From the NCBI GenBank assembly GCA_949372595.1, contig CASIAN010000021.1, positions 1 to 64,000 of the forward strand: 64,000 nucleotides of DNA, given 5' to 3'. Both the position numbers and the translations under genes were made by a program. Positions 1 through 9,447 of the stretch are shown here, piece by piece (the first letter of the stretch is position 1; each line of letters opens with the position of its first letter). The notes beneath the pieces were generated by a model. It made no database searches, had not been told where the DNA came from, and saw only the letters and a list, made by a program, of their open reading frames with translations. This stretch comes from CPC320 sp002336405 (lineage in GTDB: Bacteria; Pseudomonadota; Alphaproteobacteria; Rhodobacterales; Rhodobacteraceae).

Positions 1-499
1 GAGACGGACTTCTCAGCTGATGTCTCCAACCAGAAATGGCTGGAGACATCAGTTATATCAGGACCAGCGAAGGCTGGCTGTATTTGACCATTATCCTTGA
101 TTTATATTCTCATCGCGTCATCGGTTGGGCCATTGGCAACCAGATGAAGCAAGATCTGGCGATCTGGATATGGCAGTGGCATTGCGACAACCACCCGAAG
201 GGTGCATTCACCATACCGATTGTGGGTCGCAATATTGTTCCAACGAGTACCAGAAGCACCTGTCCAAGCATGGCTTAAAGGTCTCGATGAACGGCAAGAG
301 AAATTGTTATGACCATTCTATGGTTGAGACATTCTTCAAATCCATCAAGGCAGAGCTGATCTGGCGCAATCTTTGGGACAGACGCCTTTAGGCCGAGGGC
401 GCGATATTTCGCTCTATTAATGGGTCCTATAACCCACGCCGTCGACACTCATCGCTCGGCGGCAAAAGCCCGTTGGCATTTGAGCGAAAGGGCGCATAA
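1..499 (+). pseudogene. IS3-family transposase OrfB remnant (integrase core)
   Basis: This is the C-terminal part of a DDE integrase-type transposase, broken in several places and cut by the left window edge. Frame 1 reads FSADVSNQKW up to about base 39. A one-base shift is then needed to continue as AGDISYIRTSEGWLYL, which carries the first catalytic Asp. Another shift near base 160 leads to ALRQPPEGCIHHTDCGSQY (second Asp; the usual Arg after it is Cys) and then ETFFKSIKAELIW (catalytic Glu). An in-frame TAG at 389-391 interrupts what continues as AEGAIFRSING and YNPRRRHSSLGGKSPLAFER, the usual end of IS3-group OrfB, stopping at 499. With two frameshifts and a nonsense codon it cannot make an active transposase. 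The GC-rich stretch near 508-540 may be the old right end of the element, but no clean inverted repeat can be paired because the left end is outside the window. Confidence 0.9.
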
Positions 500-945
500 C
501 TGAGTTGAGAGACCTGAACGCAAGCGGGACAAGACCACAATCGATGCTCGAAAATAAAGATTCGCAAAAACAACGCACGCTGAAACACTCGCCATGCATA
601 TGGAAGCCTCGGTGGGCAGGTCAAAATCACCACACTCAAGCAGTGTTCAATAGACGATTGCATTGGTTCATTTAAAAAAACTATAACAAAATTAACATGA
701 TATATGATCGGAAAAGACCCCAAACTCACTGGAGTTTGAACGTAGTCTATTAGTGTCAAATTGGTCATGGTCACGAACCTGAGATGATGCTCGCGGATAG
801 GCTGCGTTTGCGCGCTTACTAACATCAGGATTGATTATTACGCAACGTCATCTATACTCAAATTCTGTTTAGCGACATACAGTTGATCACAGCGACTGAC
901 TGCCACAGATTAGGATATAGACAAATAACCATGATGGAGAGACCT
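500..945. other. Gene-free stretch after the IS remnant
   Basis: No convincing gene is seen here. The open frames on the minus strand lack recognisable motifs and run through the transposase remnant. The first 40 bases may hold the degraded right end of the IS3 element. The rest is AT-rich around 660-740 and probably contains the promoter of the TetR-type gene that follows. Confidence 0.5.
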
Positions 946-1557
946 ATGACAGCCCTACGCAGCCGGGGACGGCCACGCAAAGCGTCAAAAATCCAAATCG
1001 TGGAAAATGCAATGGCGCTCTACTGGCACGACGGGTTGTCGTCCAGATCTTTAAACGAAATGTGCCGCCAACTCGAAGTGTCCAAACCAGGCTTGTATCG
1101 AGAGTTTGGTGGCGAAGACGGGTTGATTGCCGAATGTCTGACGCTCTACGGGCAGACAGCCAACGAAACGTTCGGGGCTATTGTCAAAGATGACAAACCA
1201 TTTCAGTTTCAATTAAGCAGGTTCATCGATAAAATTTTTACGCTCCACGACCAGTTCCCTGAGGGATGTTTGGTGATGCAAGCCACGCAGGAACATCGCG
1301 ACCTTGGACAGGCATCTCTAGACGCTTTGCGGTCTGCCAGAGAAAGTTTTTTTGAAATAGTCCACCATTGGGTGCAGAATGCAAAAAAACGCGGCGCTAT
1401 CGCATCAAATGTTTCGACCAAAGTCGCCTCATTTCTGATCTTAGCCCAAATACACTGCGTTCATTCTGGCTTGGTAGGTGGGCTCACAAAAGAGACAGTT
1501 CGGGAACTGATTGATTTATCCTTGCAGTCAGTGGTACGACCAGCGCAGTTGCACTGA
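946..1557 (+). CDS. TetR/AcrR-family transcriptional regulator
   Basis: A 203-residue one-component DNA-binding repressor. The N-terminal helix-turn-helix region begins with GRPRKASKIQIVENAMALYW and continues through SSRSLNEMCRQLEVSKPGLYREFGGEDGL, which is the typical TetR pattern ending in the Y-x-x-F recognition-helix motif. The remaining 140 residues are a helical ligand-binding/dimer domain with no recognisable ligand signature. I chose ATG 946 because GGAGAG lies four bases upstream; the frame stays open to 883, but those upstream codons look non-coding. It stands alone between an IS remnant and a convergent nucleotidase gene, so its target is not clear from context. Confidence 0.85.
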   Translation: MTALRSRGRPRKASKIQIVENAMALYWHDGLSSRSLNEMCRQLEVSKPGLYREFGGEDGLIAECLTLYGQTANETFGAIVKDDKPFQFQLSRFIDKIFTLHDQFPEGCLVMQATQEHRDLGQASLDALRSARESFFEIVHHWVQNAKKRGAIASNVSTKVASFLILAQIHCVHSGLVGGLTKETVRELIDLSLQSVVRPAQLH

Positions 1558-1578
1558 TCGGTTTCTATTTAGATAGCT

Positions 1579-3144
1579 TTATTTTTCAATAATGCGCCCT
1601 GCCAAGTAAGGCTGGTACGGCGCGTTAGCCGCCATATATTCTGCAACAACATCGGCCAAGTCGGGCCCGAAATCATAGACATTTTTGGCCGTCTTGAACA
1701 TTCTGTAGCCATCCCCTCCATTGCGGACATAATTGTTTGACACCACGGAATACACCTTGTTGAGATCAAGCGGCACGGTGCCCCCACTTAGCATCACCTG
1801 CACATCCCGCATGCGGTTACCAATCGTGGCCGCAGGGTCGAATGCGTATGTCAGGCCCGCCACCTGCGGAAAGCGGCCTGCACCCTTCTCGACTTGGCTG
1901 ACGCCGTTTTCCAATGCTTCCAGCAACGTCGCCCCTGAAACCTCAAAGGTTGAGAGGGTGTTTTGAAATGGTAAAACGGTCAATATTTCGCCCATTGTCA
2001 CCTCGCCGGCGTCAAGACTGGCACGAATACCACCACCATTCTGAATGGCAATCTGGACCCCTTGGGATTTAACACGCTCCAGCATCGCATCGGCGATCAA
2101 GACCCCCATCTCACATTCGTGGGTGCGGCACCCACCGACGATCATCTCAGCCCCAACATGGGCCACAATCTTTTGGCGTATTGCGTCCAAGGGCGCTGCT
2201 GCTTTGGCAATACGCTGCACCGTTTGCGCGTCCTCACCAACTGCCACATCCATAATCAACGGCTCTCCCGTTGCGCTGACAACCACACCGTCCTCATCGA
2301 ACAAAACCGTCAGTTCGCCCAGAAACTTTCCATAGGCATAAGCCGACACAATTGCGGTATTGCCAACCACCGTTGGATAGGGCCCCTCAGCGCGATCAGA
2401 AATATTTGAAAGAAACGTATTGGAATGCCCCCCAACGATCACATCCACACCCGTGGTGGCGGCCGCAATCCGCTGATCCACGCCATACCCCGAATGTGAC
2501 AATACGATGATTTTATTCACTCCCTTGGCATTCAGGCTGTCAACTTCACGCTGTACTGCCGCTACCGGGTCTGTGAAACTTATGTTGTCCCCCGGGCTGG
2601 CCAGATCTGCGGTGTCCAAAGGCGTCAACCCGATCAAGCCAAGTTTTTCACCACCGCGTTCGATAACCGCAGATTTTGCCAGCTTGCCCAACAGGCGCGG
2701 CTCAGCGCTAATATCTGCATTTGACATCAAAACCGGGAATGTGACCGCATCGATAAAACCGCTCAGGACCTCCGGTCCATCATCAAATTCATGGTTGCCG
2801 ACCGTCATGGCGTCATAGCCCAATTTATTCATCATTTCAGCCGCCAACCGGCCTTTGTAATAGGTATAAAACAGGGTTCCCTGAAACTGATCACCACCAT
2901 CTACCAAAATTGAATTGGGGTTGCGTTGGCGTGCCTCTGCAACCGCCGTTGCCAATCGAGCGGAGCCACCAAAGCATTTTCCCTCAGCATTGTCGGCAGG
3001 ATCGCAGGCGCTGTCATATTTGCTGATCGGTTCAAACCGCGCATGGAAATCATTGGTATGCAGAATGGTTAGGCGATAATCAGCAGCCGCGATTTCGGTA
3101 CTGACGCCAAAAATAACAAGGCTTAAAACTAATCTAAAAATCAT
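1579..3144 (-). CDS. Secreted 5'-nucleotidase / 2',3'-cyclic phosphodiesterase (UshA family)
   Basis: A 521-residue metallophosphoesterase expected in the periplasm, where such enzymes strip phosphate from nucleotides. Residues 1-20 form a signal peptide ending near ...STEIAAA. The N-terminal metallophosphatase domain shows ILHTNDFHARFEP, GGDQFQGTLFY, GNHEFDDGP, a SHSGYG block and GGHSNTF, giving the two-metal-site Asp/His/Asn ligands. The C-terminal 5'-nucleotidase domain has GGGIRASLDAGEVT and NNYVRNGGDGY, the nucleoside-stacking region. ATG at 3144 is chosen because AGGAG lies upstream with normal spacing; the longer open frame to 3264 overlaps the divergent promoter region. It faces the TetR gene convergently and DUF952 divergently. 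The nucleosides released would suit the salvage operon at 23-28 kb, though that link is inference. Confidence 0.92.
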   Translation of the reverse strand: MIFRLVLSLVIFGVSTEIAAADYRLTILHTNDFHARFEPISKYDSACDPADNAEGKCFGGSARLATAVAEARQRNPNSILVDGGDQFQGTLFYTYYKGRLAAEMMNKLGYDAMTVGNHEFDDGPEVLSGFIDAVTFPVLMSNADISAEPRLLGKLAKSAVIERGGEKLGLIGLTPLDTADLASPGDNISFTDPVAAVQREVDSLNAKGVNKIIVLSHSGYGVDQRIAAATTGVDVIVGGHSNTFLSNISDRAEGPYPTVVGNTAIVSAYAYGKFLGELTVLFDEDGVVVSATGEPLIMDVAVGEDAQTVQRIAKAAAPLDAIRQKIVAHVGAEMIVGGCRTHECEMGVLIADAMLERVKSQGVQIAIQNGGGIRASLDAGEVTMGEILTVLPFQNTLSTFEVSGATLLEALENGVSQVEKGAGRFPQVAGLTYAFDPAATIGNRMRDVQVMLSGGTVPLDLNKVYSVVSNNYVRNGGDGYRMFKTAKNVYDFGPDLADVVAEYMAANAPYQPYLAGRIIEK

Positions 3145-3284
3145 CTGAAATACTCCTAAAAGCATAAATATACAGATAGTAAAAACACTATAGCCTGTGT
3201 AAGTCAAAACCTGATTGGGGCCGGTGCCATAATTATCACCCACCCCTGCTTGACGGCTGACCATGTTAGAGGCATCACCGCGCT

Positions 3285-3623
3285 ATGCTTATTTATAAAA
3301 TACTCCGCGAGAGCGAATGGGCCCTGTTGAGCAACGACGGAGTGACCAAGGGCGCTCCGATTGATTTGGCAGATGGGTTTGTTCATTTTTCAACCGCAGC
3401 ACAAGCGGCAGAGACCGCCACCAAACATTTTGCGCAAGAAGACGGCCTGATGTTGCTGGCGCTTGAGGCCGATCGTTTGGGGCCAGATTTAAAGTGGGAG
3501 CCCTCGCGCGGCGGCGCGCTGTTCCCACATTTGTACCGCGCTCTGCATCTGGACGATATCGTGTGGTCAAAGCCCTTGCCAAAGGTGAATGGCACACACC
3601 AATTCCCCAAAGACATGTCATGA
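3285..3623 (+). CDS. DUF952 domain protein
   Basis: A 112-residue soluble protein of the DUF952 family, whose biochemical role is not established. The family pattern is complete: an N-terminal MLIYKIL strand, a DGFVHFST block near residues 30-38 and a C-terminal FPHLYRAL segment. Its stop overlaps the start of pyrD by four bases (ATGA), so the two genes are translationally coupled. A DUF952 gene directly before pyrD is an arrangement I associate with related bacteria. Confidence 0.85.
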   Translation: MLIYKILRESEWALLSNDGVTKGAPIDLADGFVHFSTAAQAAETATKHFAQEDGLMLLALEADRLGPDLKWEPSRGGALFPHLYRALHLDDIVWSKPLPKVNGTHQFPKDMS

Positions 3624-4684
3624 AGATGGTCGAAAAACTGGGTCTCATTGCCCTGCGCCGCCTTGATCCGGAACGGGCGCATGGGGTTGCTTTGAAGGCC
3701 CTTCAGATGGGACTTGCCCCCACAGCCACACCCCACGGGATGACGTCCTCGCGGCTGCAGTGCCAAATCGCCGGATTGCAACTGGACAATCCGCTTGGAC
3801 TGGCGGCCGGGTTTGACAAAAACGCGCAAGCGATTAAGCCACTGTCGCGCGCTGGGTTCGGCTTTTTGGAAGTAGGGGCGGCGACCCCACAGGCCCAAAG
3901 CGGCAATGCCAGACCGCGCCTGTTTCGCCTGACCGAGGATCGTGCTGTCATCAACCGCTTTGGCTTTAACAATGACGGGATGGTAACAATTGCCAAGCGG
4001 ATGGAACACCGCCCAAAAGGCGCGGTGGTTGGTCTTAATCTGGGCGCCAATAAAGATAGTGCGGATCGCGCTGAGGATTTCGCGAAAGTACTGGCCCATT
4101 GCGGCCATGCGTTGGATTTTGCTACGGTCAATGTCAGCTCACCCAACACCGAAAGCCTGCGTGACCTTCAAGGAAAAGCCGCGTTGAGTGCGCTGCTGGC
4201 TGGGGTATTGGACACCAACAGCGCCCTGCCCCACCCGATCCCAATCTTTGTGAAAATTGCGCCAGACCTGGACCGCCACGAACTTGACGACGTGGCCGAG
4301 GTTGCGCTCTCGTCTGGCATAGATGGCATTATTGCCACCAACACAACGCTCAACCGCGAGGGATTGCACAACCGCCACCGCAGCGAAAAAGGTGGCTTGT
4401 CCGGTGAACCGCTGTTTGAACGCTCAACGCAAGTTCTCGCCCGTTTGTCAGAGCTGACAGATGGCAATTTACCCTTGATCGGTGTCGGCGGCATCAGCAG
4501 TGCCGAAGACGCTTACGCAAAGATTCGCGCCGGCGCGCAAGCGGTACAGCTGTATTCGGCGCTGGTCTACAAGGGGCTGTCACTGGTGAAAGACATCACC
4601 ACCGGTCTTGATGCCTTATTGCAACGCGATGGCTTCGATAACGTCTCCGAGGCCGTAGGAACAGCGCGCGCCGACTGGTTGTAA
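3620..4684 (+). CDS. pyrD: Dihydroorotate dehydrogenase (quinone), class 2
   Basis: A 354-residue FMN enzyme of de novo pyrimidine synthesis that oxidises dihydroorotate to orotate and passes electrons to the quinone pool at the inner membrane. The N-terminal extension MKMVEKLGLIALRRLDPERA is the membrane-associating helix of class 2 enzymes. Landmarks are NPLGLAAGFDKNAQAI, INRFGFNNDG, NVSSPNTESLRDLQ (with the catalytic Ser of class 2) and GVGGISSAEDAYAKI for FMN phosphate binding. The start at 3620 overlaps the DUF952 stop. The frame is open further upstream, but only through the DUF952 coding region in another frame. Confidence 0.96.
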   Translation: MKMVEKLGLIALRRLDPERAHGVALKALQMGLAPTATPHGMTSSRLQCQIAGLQLDNPLGLAAGFDKNAQAIKPLSRAGFGFLEVGAATPQAQSGNARPRLFRLTEDRAVINRFGFNNDGMVTIAKRMEHRPKGAVVGLNLGANKDSADRAEDFAKVLAHCGHALDFATVNVSSPNTESLRDLQGKAALSALLAGVLDTNSALPHPIPIFVKIAPDLDRHELDDVAEVALSSGIDGIIATNTTLNREGLHNRHRSEKGGLSGEPLFERSTQVLARLSELTDGNLPLIGVGGISSAEDAYAKIRAGAQAVQLYSALVYKGLSLVKDITTGLDALLQRDGFDNVSEAVGTARADWL

Positions 4685-4925
4685 ATTCCGCAATCGGCGA
4701 CTTGACCTATTTATAATCTACCTATAGTTGTAAATTGCTATGTGGCTTAATAAATGGGTAGCTGCAATGACGTCACCTGCAACCACAAAACCTATAACGG
4801 CAGCCAACCGCGACCAATGAGATGCATCGGCAAAATACCATGCGCAGTCAGATCAATGCTCCACGCTGAAACAGGGTTTCGGTGAAAAGCAATAATCAGT
4901 TCTGGATGATATTGTTTCAGCTGGT

Positions 4926-5576
4926 TTGACATCAGCCGGGGTGGACGGCGCCAAGATTGTGCAAATCGGGTGCAATAACGGGCACGAGATTCTGTCAACC
5001 TTTTCCCTTGGCGCGCGCCGGGGGTTGGGGGTGGATCAATCGCAGCAATTTTTACAACAGGTCCAAACACTGCAAGCCATTTCAGGGCATAATTGCCAAT
5101 TTTTATGTAGCGATATCTATGCATTGCCAAGTGATATCGAGCAGGATTTTGACATCGTCCTGATTACCATAGGCGTTCTGAACTGGATGCCTGATCTCAC
5201 CTAGTTTTTTGAGATTGCCACAGGTCTGTTGCGACCGGATGGCCATATGCTGGTTTATGAAACCCACCCCTTTTTAGAGATGTTTGATCCAGACAGTACG
5301 ACCCCGCACACTCCAGCTTTTTCGCAGTTCAAAACGCAGCCCCATATTGAAAGCGGTCTGATCACCTATGACGGTAAAAAAATTACCAACCCCGGAAAAA
5401 GCTATTGGTTCCCCCATCAGCTTGGCGCAATCGTAAGCGCCACCACAGCCGCAGAGCTTCAAATCGCCAAGCTTGAGGACTTCCCTCATTCGATCCGCGA
5501 GGTGGAGTATGATATTTTCGTCGGGCGATCGGCACAATTGCCCATGAGCTCTCTTCTGCAGGCCCGGAAACTCTAG
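4926..5576 (+). pseudogene. SAM-dependent methyltransferase, broken
   Basis: A class I methyltransferase fold interrupted by an in-frame TAG at 5202-5204. Before the stop the frame shows KIVQIGCNNGHEILS (the glycine-rich SAM loop, motif I), LGVDQSQQFL, and DFDIVLITIGVLNWMPDL. After it the same frame continues with FFEIATGLLRPDGHMLVYE and THPFLEMFDPDS to the end at 5576. Family members normally have about 60 more residues at the N-terminus. Here an in-frame stop lies at 4893-4895 and no good ATG or ribosome site is visible, so the 5' part is probably degraded as well. It lies beside the decayed deacetylase, in a stretch with no intact gene between pyrD and the MATE operon. Confidence 0.82.
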
Positions 5577-5708
5577 TGCGGCAGCCGCGACGACAACAAA
5601 ACACTACCGCACAGACATCGTACTGGTGTGGGTTCTTGTTGTTCAAATACCCCTTCGCCTTTAGGCCCAAACACGAACAAACTTACCGACAGACCCGCTA
5701 TTGCGCCC

Positions 5709-6528
5709 TCATACGCTCCAAAAGAGAAAGGGCCTTGGACGACATAGATCGGGTGCGCCATAAATTGGGTCAGACAGGGCTGCTTTCAGCGTTACGAACG
5801 CCCATCCCGTTGACCGATAAAAGTTGAGTAATGCCGCCAAATGATCGGCGCCAATTTAAGTCATATCGATCACTAATATATGGTTCACATCTTGGCCCAC
5901 AAGCCTGATGCCAAGAGACCGCCGTGGCGAGTTGGTTCTTGCACATGCGCAATATAGTGATCCGCAGTGGTCGCAGCCACTTGCAAATCGCCTTTTCCCA
6001 TTGCAACCGAATAGAGGCTGTTAAACAGCCGCCCATCATTATCGATCGATGCTCGCACCTTTTGATAGCCAAATTACGCCAATACCTTCTGTGCGGCCAC
6101 TTTGGTTTTTCGCATTTCGCCCTCTGTCAAATGAGCGAACCCAAAAAGCTTTTCTTCATTGGGCCAGCGTTGAAGAACCCAGTCGGTGTTTGAACTTTAT
6201 TGCGAAATCCTTGAGCGCTTTACATCCTATAGTTCGCATGAGGCCAACTATAATTTCCGATTTGATGTCCGCCTTTCGCAAAAGCGTTCAAGGCTGAGAC
6301 AGTGTGCCTATTCAACTGTTTTCCAATAACAAATCCAGTCGCGATTATCCCCTCATCCCGGAGGGCCTGATTGATGAACCGCACGCTGGACAAGCCTTCG
6401 AACGGTGTCGTTCATGACGGCATCAAATGGGGCAAATCATCGAGTGTGATCGATGTTTCATCTGGCCAAACAAACGGTGGCAGCAATGAGATGAAAGCCG
6501 CGACCAGACTGCTGAAAATACATCGCAT
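5709..6528 (-). pseudogene. Polysaccharide deacetylase (NodB-type), heavily decayed
   Basis: The gene is only visible when several minus-strand frames are joined. From ATG 6528 a signal peptide (MRCIFSSLVAAFISLL) leads to SITLDDLPHLMPS, matching the family's catalytic T/D-D block. A TGA at 6412-6414 is followed in frame by ALRDEGIIATGFVIGKQL and GGHQIGNYSWPHANY, equivalent to the A-TFFVIG and H-I-x-N-H-T-W-H-P blocks. A TAA follows at 6220-6222. After a frameshift come MRKTKVAAQKVLA, TAA (6074-6076), FGYQKVRASIDNDG and TGA (5885-5887). A further shift gives GADHLAALLNFYRSTGWAF and VTLKAALSDPIYGAPD, the usual C-terminus. That makes four stops and at least two frameshifts. Ancestrally it would have been a secreted carbohydrate deacetylase. 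Confidence 0.72.
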
Positions 6529-6631
6529 CAAATCAGGGTACTCAATTTTCAAAAAAACAGCCTCATCCATGCCCAGTTGGTAGTGTAATTTATTTTGTAG
6601 GCGGCCTCTTTCATCGCGGCACAAATGCATT

Positions 6632-7951
6632 TTAATGCAGCGCGACCGCCTCAAGCGCCCGATAGCGCAGGCCAAGTGTCAGCCCCCGCGCCACAAACGA
6701 AACCAGCAAAGCCACCCAAAGGCCATGGTTGCCCAAAAGTGGTAACAAACACAGGACAGCCAAAGCGTAGATGACAAAACTCACAAACATCATATTGCGC
6801 ATGTCGCGGCTGCGGGTTGCTCCGACAAAAATTCCGTCCAGAATGAACGGTCCAAAAGCTAAAAGCGGGGCAATCACCATATAGGGGAGATAATTTCGTG
6901 CCGCCAAGCGCACCTCGGGCGCAGTTGTCATGATGTCGATAACCGCTCCGCCAAATAACAGAAATCCAAGCGCAAGAACCAGCGCACTGATGCCCCCCCA
7001 AACACCTGCCAAAAGTGCCGCACGTCGCACTTGGCCACGCAATCTTGCCCCAAACGCCTGTCCAACAAGTGCTTCTGCGGCAAAGGCAATTCCGTCTAGA
7101 CCGTGGGCTGCAATCTGTAAAAACTGCAACAACACCTGATTGGCCGCCAAGGTCACATCACCAAAATCGGCGCCAAGAAATAAAAATGACACCATGATCA
7201 TTTCCAACAGCAGCGATCGTAGCAGAATATCACGATTAATTGACCACATCAGTCTCAGGCGCGCACGGTCAAAGACCCGCGCCCAGTCGCGCCACGGCGG
7301 CGTCATAAACGTATGGCGGCACAGCCAGATCGCCAAAGCAAGCCCACTCCATTCCGCCACAAACGTCGCAATCGCCACACCTTCGACGCCCCAACCCAAC
7401 CCCAGCACAAACCACAGATCCAGCGCAATATTTAAGCCGTTCATCCACACTTGGATCACCAACACCGCACGGGTACGTTCCTGTGCCACCAGCCAGCCTG
7501 TGATACCAAACATCGCAATCGCTGCCGGGGCGCTAAAAATTCGAATTGACATATATTGGCTGGCCAGATTTTCGACCTCGGGAGAGGCTGGCGACAACTG
7601 AAATGCAAGCCAGAAGAGCGGCTGTTGCAAAATCACAAACACCATGCCACCACCGGCACCCAGCAATAGAACCCGGGTCAAAAGTGCCGCCACTTCGCCG
7701 TGCTGGCCCGCCCCCAAGGCCTGACTGGCCAGCCCGACGGTACCCATCCGCAAAAAGCCGAACAACCAATAAAACGCGCCGAGAATAATCGCCCCAATTC
7801 CCACAGCACCGATCGGAGCTGCAGTTCCCATTTGCCCGACCACTGCGGTGTCGACTGCCCCCAGAATAGGCAATGTTACATTGGCCAGAACCACCGGTAG
7901 CGCAATATTTAAAATCCGCCTGTGGGTGACCGCCAAGCGATCAACCTCCAT
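6632..7951 (-). CDS. MATE-family multidrug/metabolite exporter
   Basis: A 439-residue integral inner-membrane antiporter with about 12 predicted helices, of the DinF-like branch of the MATE family. The N-terminal half contains LNIALPVVLANVTLPILGAV and DTAVVGQMG, the normal first and second helix signature. LRMGTVGLASQALGAGQ and AANQVLLQFLQIAAHGLDGI mark the repeated halves. It exports cationic or amphipathic compounds in exchange for Na+ or H+; the substrate cannot be read from sequence. It is the last gene of an operon with two thioesterases, starting one base after the stop of the upstream gene. Confidence 0.92.
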   Translation of the reverse strand: MEVDRLAVTHRRILNIALPVVLANVTLPILGAVDTAVVGQMGTAAPIGAVGIGAIILGAFYWLFGFLRMGTVGLASQALGAGQHGEVAALLTRVLLLGAGGGMVFVILQQPLFWLAFQLSPASPEVENLASQYMSIRIFSAPAAIAMFGITGWLVAQERTRAVLVIQVWMNGLNIALDLWFVLGLGWGVEGVAIATFVAEWSGLALAIWLCRHTFMTPPWRDWARVFDRARLRLMWSINRDILLRSLLLEMIMVSFLFLGADFGDVTLAANQVLLQFLQIAAHGLDGIAFAAEALVGQAFGARLRGQVRRAALLAGVWGGISALVLALGFLLFGGAVIDIMTTAPEVRLAARNYLPYMVIAPLLAFGPFILDGIFVGATRSRDMRNMMFVSFVIYALAVLCLLPLLGNHGLWVALLVSFVARGLTLGLRYRALEAVALH

Positions 7952-7952
7952 C

Positions 7953-8480
7953 CTATTCAGCTTTCTCAGGCATTAGAAAATGCCCGTTGGCCTGCGCAAA
8001 TAACCGGGTGCGATTGTCCTGCCACGCCTCAACATTCACCGAGGCATAGCGCCGCCCAGAGCGCGCCACACGCGCCCGGGCATAGGCATCACGCGGCAAT
8101 CCGGACCGCAGATAATCCACCGTAAAATCGATGGTTTTAGGTAAACGCGGCAGATTGCCGGCCTCGAGCGTCGACAAATCGAGAACGCCAGTTTCCATGT
8201 CTTTCCATAACAGTGACCAGCTTAGCTCGATGATCGCCGTAATCTCGAGAAACGCACCGATCGCCCCACCGTGTAATGCAGGCAGTATCGGATTGCCGAT
8301 CAACTTGTCATCAAACCGCAAAATCGCCGTGAGTTCATCACCACGACGGTCAAATTCAACGCCCAAAAACTGAATATAGGGCACACCTTGCACCAGCGCG
8401 TTCAGCGCCACATCGCGCCGCTGTTTGATCTGTTGCACCGGTTCAGGGCGGCGACGGTTGACAGACGGCGTGGTGCTCAT
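7953..8480 (-). CDS. PaaI-type acyl-CoA thioesterase (hotdog fold), first copy
   Basis: A 175-residue hotdog-fold protein of the PaaI/YigI group, expected to hydrolyse acyl-CoA thioesters in the cytoplasm. The central motif NPILPALHGGAIGAFLEITA contains the conserved H-G-G-x-x family turn, with the downstream strand TIDFTVDYLRSG and ARARVARSGRRYASV. It overlaps the preceding thioesterase gene by four bases and leaves one base before the MATE gene. Two divergent paralogues in tandem suggest different acyl-chain preferences. The nearby acyl-CoA oxidation genes make fatty acyl-CoA a reasonable substrate class, but that is inference. Confidence 0.88.
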   Translation of the reverse strand: MSTTPSVNRRRPEPVQQIKQRRDVALNALVQGVPYIQFLGVEFDRRGDELTAILRFDDKLIGNPILPALHGGAIGAFLEITAIIELSWSLLWKDMETGVLDLSTLEAGNLPRLPKTIDFTVDYLRSGLPRDAYARARVARSGRRYASVNVEAWQDNRTRLFAQANGHFLMPEKAE

Positions 8481-8908
8481 GAAACGCGCCCCTCGACCGT
8501 AAAGGCGCCAGTAGCTGTGGCAACAGGTCGGCTTTTATCATCGTCAAAAGCGGTTGCACGCACAAAGGCCACCGAACGCGTAACGCGGTAGCAAACGGCG
8601 CGGGTGGACAGCGCCTGCCCCGGAGTGGCAGGCCGCATATAGTCAATGCGCAAATCTATTGTCGCCGTGCCACTTGCACAAGCCGGATGACTGATCACCG
8701 CAGCGCCACAGCAGGTGTCCATCAACGTCGAGACGGCGCCGCCGTGAAGCACTCCAGTTTTAGGGTCGCCGATAAAACGCGTATCATAAGGCATTGTCAT
8801 CTCGGCCTCTCCGTCGCCAAGATCGATAAACCTCATGCCCAGCGCAACCGCATGCGGAATGGCTTCCACAAACTGCCGGGCAATTTTACTCTTGTCGACC
8901 GCCACCAT
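8477..8908 (-). CDS. PaaI-type acyl-CoA thioesterase (hotdog fold), second copy
   Basis: A 143-residue hotdog-fold thioesterase. The core motif is DPKTGVLHGGAVSTLMDTCC followed by TIDLRIDYMRPATPGQ, the classical PaaI pattern; a hotdog enzyme of this kind works as a dimer or tetramer. It is the first gene of a three-gene minus-strand operon (thioesterase, thioesterase, MATE) and overlaps the next by ATGA. Its upstream region faces the first MerR gene with about 110 bases between the starts, enough for two divergent promoters. Confidence 0.9.
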   Translation of the reverse strand: MVAVDKSKIARQFVEAIPHAVALGMRFIDLGDGEAEMTMPYDTRFIGDPKTGVLHGGAVSTLMDTCCGAAVISHPACASGTATIDLRIDYMRPATPGQALSTRAVCYRVTRSVAFVRATAFDDDKSRPVATATGAFTVEGRVS

Positions 8909-9016
8909 TAAACCCCGTTATCTGTCTATCTATACAGCTCTATTGCATAAATTTGTAAACCTCTATGTTGCCCTTGCCAAGCCTTAGCCTTAGCTTAGGC
9001 ACGAGGGAGAAAACTC

Positions 9017-9397
9017 ATGTCTGATCCGCGTTTGACGTTCAAAGAAATGTGCGCAAAATATGACGTCACACCGCGCACATTACGTTATTATGAATATATA
9101 GAATTGTTGCAACCCGATCGGGAAGGTCGAGCGCGATTCTATGGTCCGCGCGAATGCGCTCGCATGACGTTGATTCTCCGCGGACGCAGGTTCGGTTTTC
9201 AATTGGAAGAACTCCGACAATGGCTGTTGATGTATGAAAAAGAGGGCACCGTCGCGCAGATGAAAACTTGGATCGAGATGGCGGACCGACAGTTGGTTGA
9301 CTTGGCCATGCAGAAAGAACAATTGCAACTTGCTATGGACGAATTGCAATTACTCCGTAACGAGACAATTCAGGATTTAGAACGCAAAGCCTTATAG
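9017..9397 (+). CDS. MerR-family regulator, first of a tandem pair
   Basis: A 126-residue DNA-binding protein. The winged helix-turn-helix occupies residues 8-75 with VTPRTLRYYEYIELLQPDR, the diagnostic MerR recognition region, and LILRGRRFGFQLEELRQWL. A dimerising coiled coil follows. No C-terminal Cys metal site is present, so it is of the acyl-CoA-catabolism type rather than the metal type. GAGGGAG precedes the ATG. Regulators of this type upstream of acyl-CoA dehydrogenase genes control branched-chain or fatty acid breakdown in proteobacteria, and the position here before two such genes fits that role. It shares most of its motif positions with the regulator starting at 9550. Confidence 0.9.
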   Translation: MSDPRLTFKEMCAKYDVTPRTLRYYEYIELLQPDREGRARFYGPRECARMTLILRGRRFGFQLEELRQWLLMYEKEGTVAQMKTWIEMADRQLVDLAMQKEQLQLAMDELQLLRNETIQDLERKAL

Positions 9398-9447
9398 AAC
9401 TAGGTTGGTGCAAGGTCACCCCGCCACAGTAAGGGTATCAGTATTAA

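Noticed and set aside
427..825. 132-codon open frame on the minus strand
   Set aside because: It partly covers the transposase remnant, has no ribosome site or recognisable motif, and its codon pattern looks random.
4792..5130. 112-codon minus-strand frame over the methyltransferase pseudogene
   Set aside because: It is antisense to clear methyltransferase motifs, so it is a shadow.
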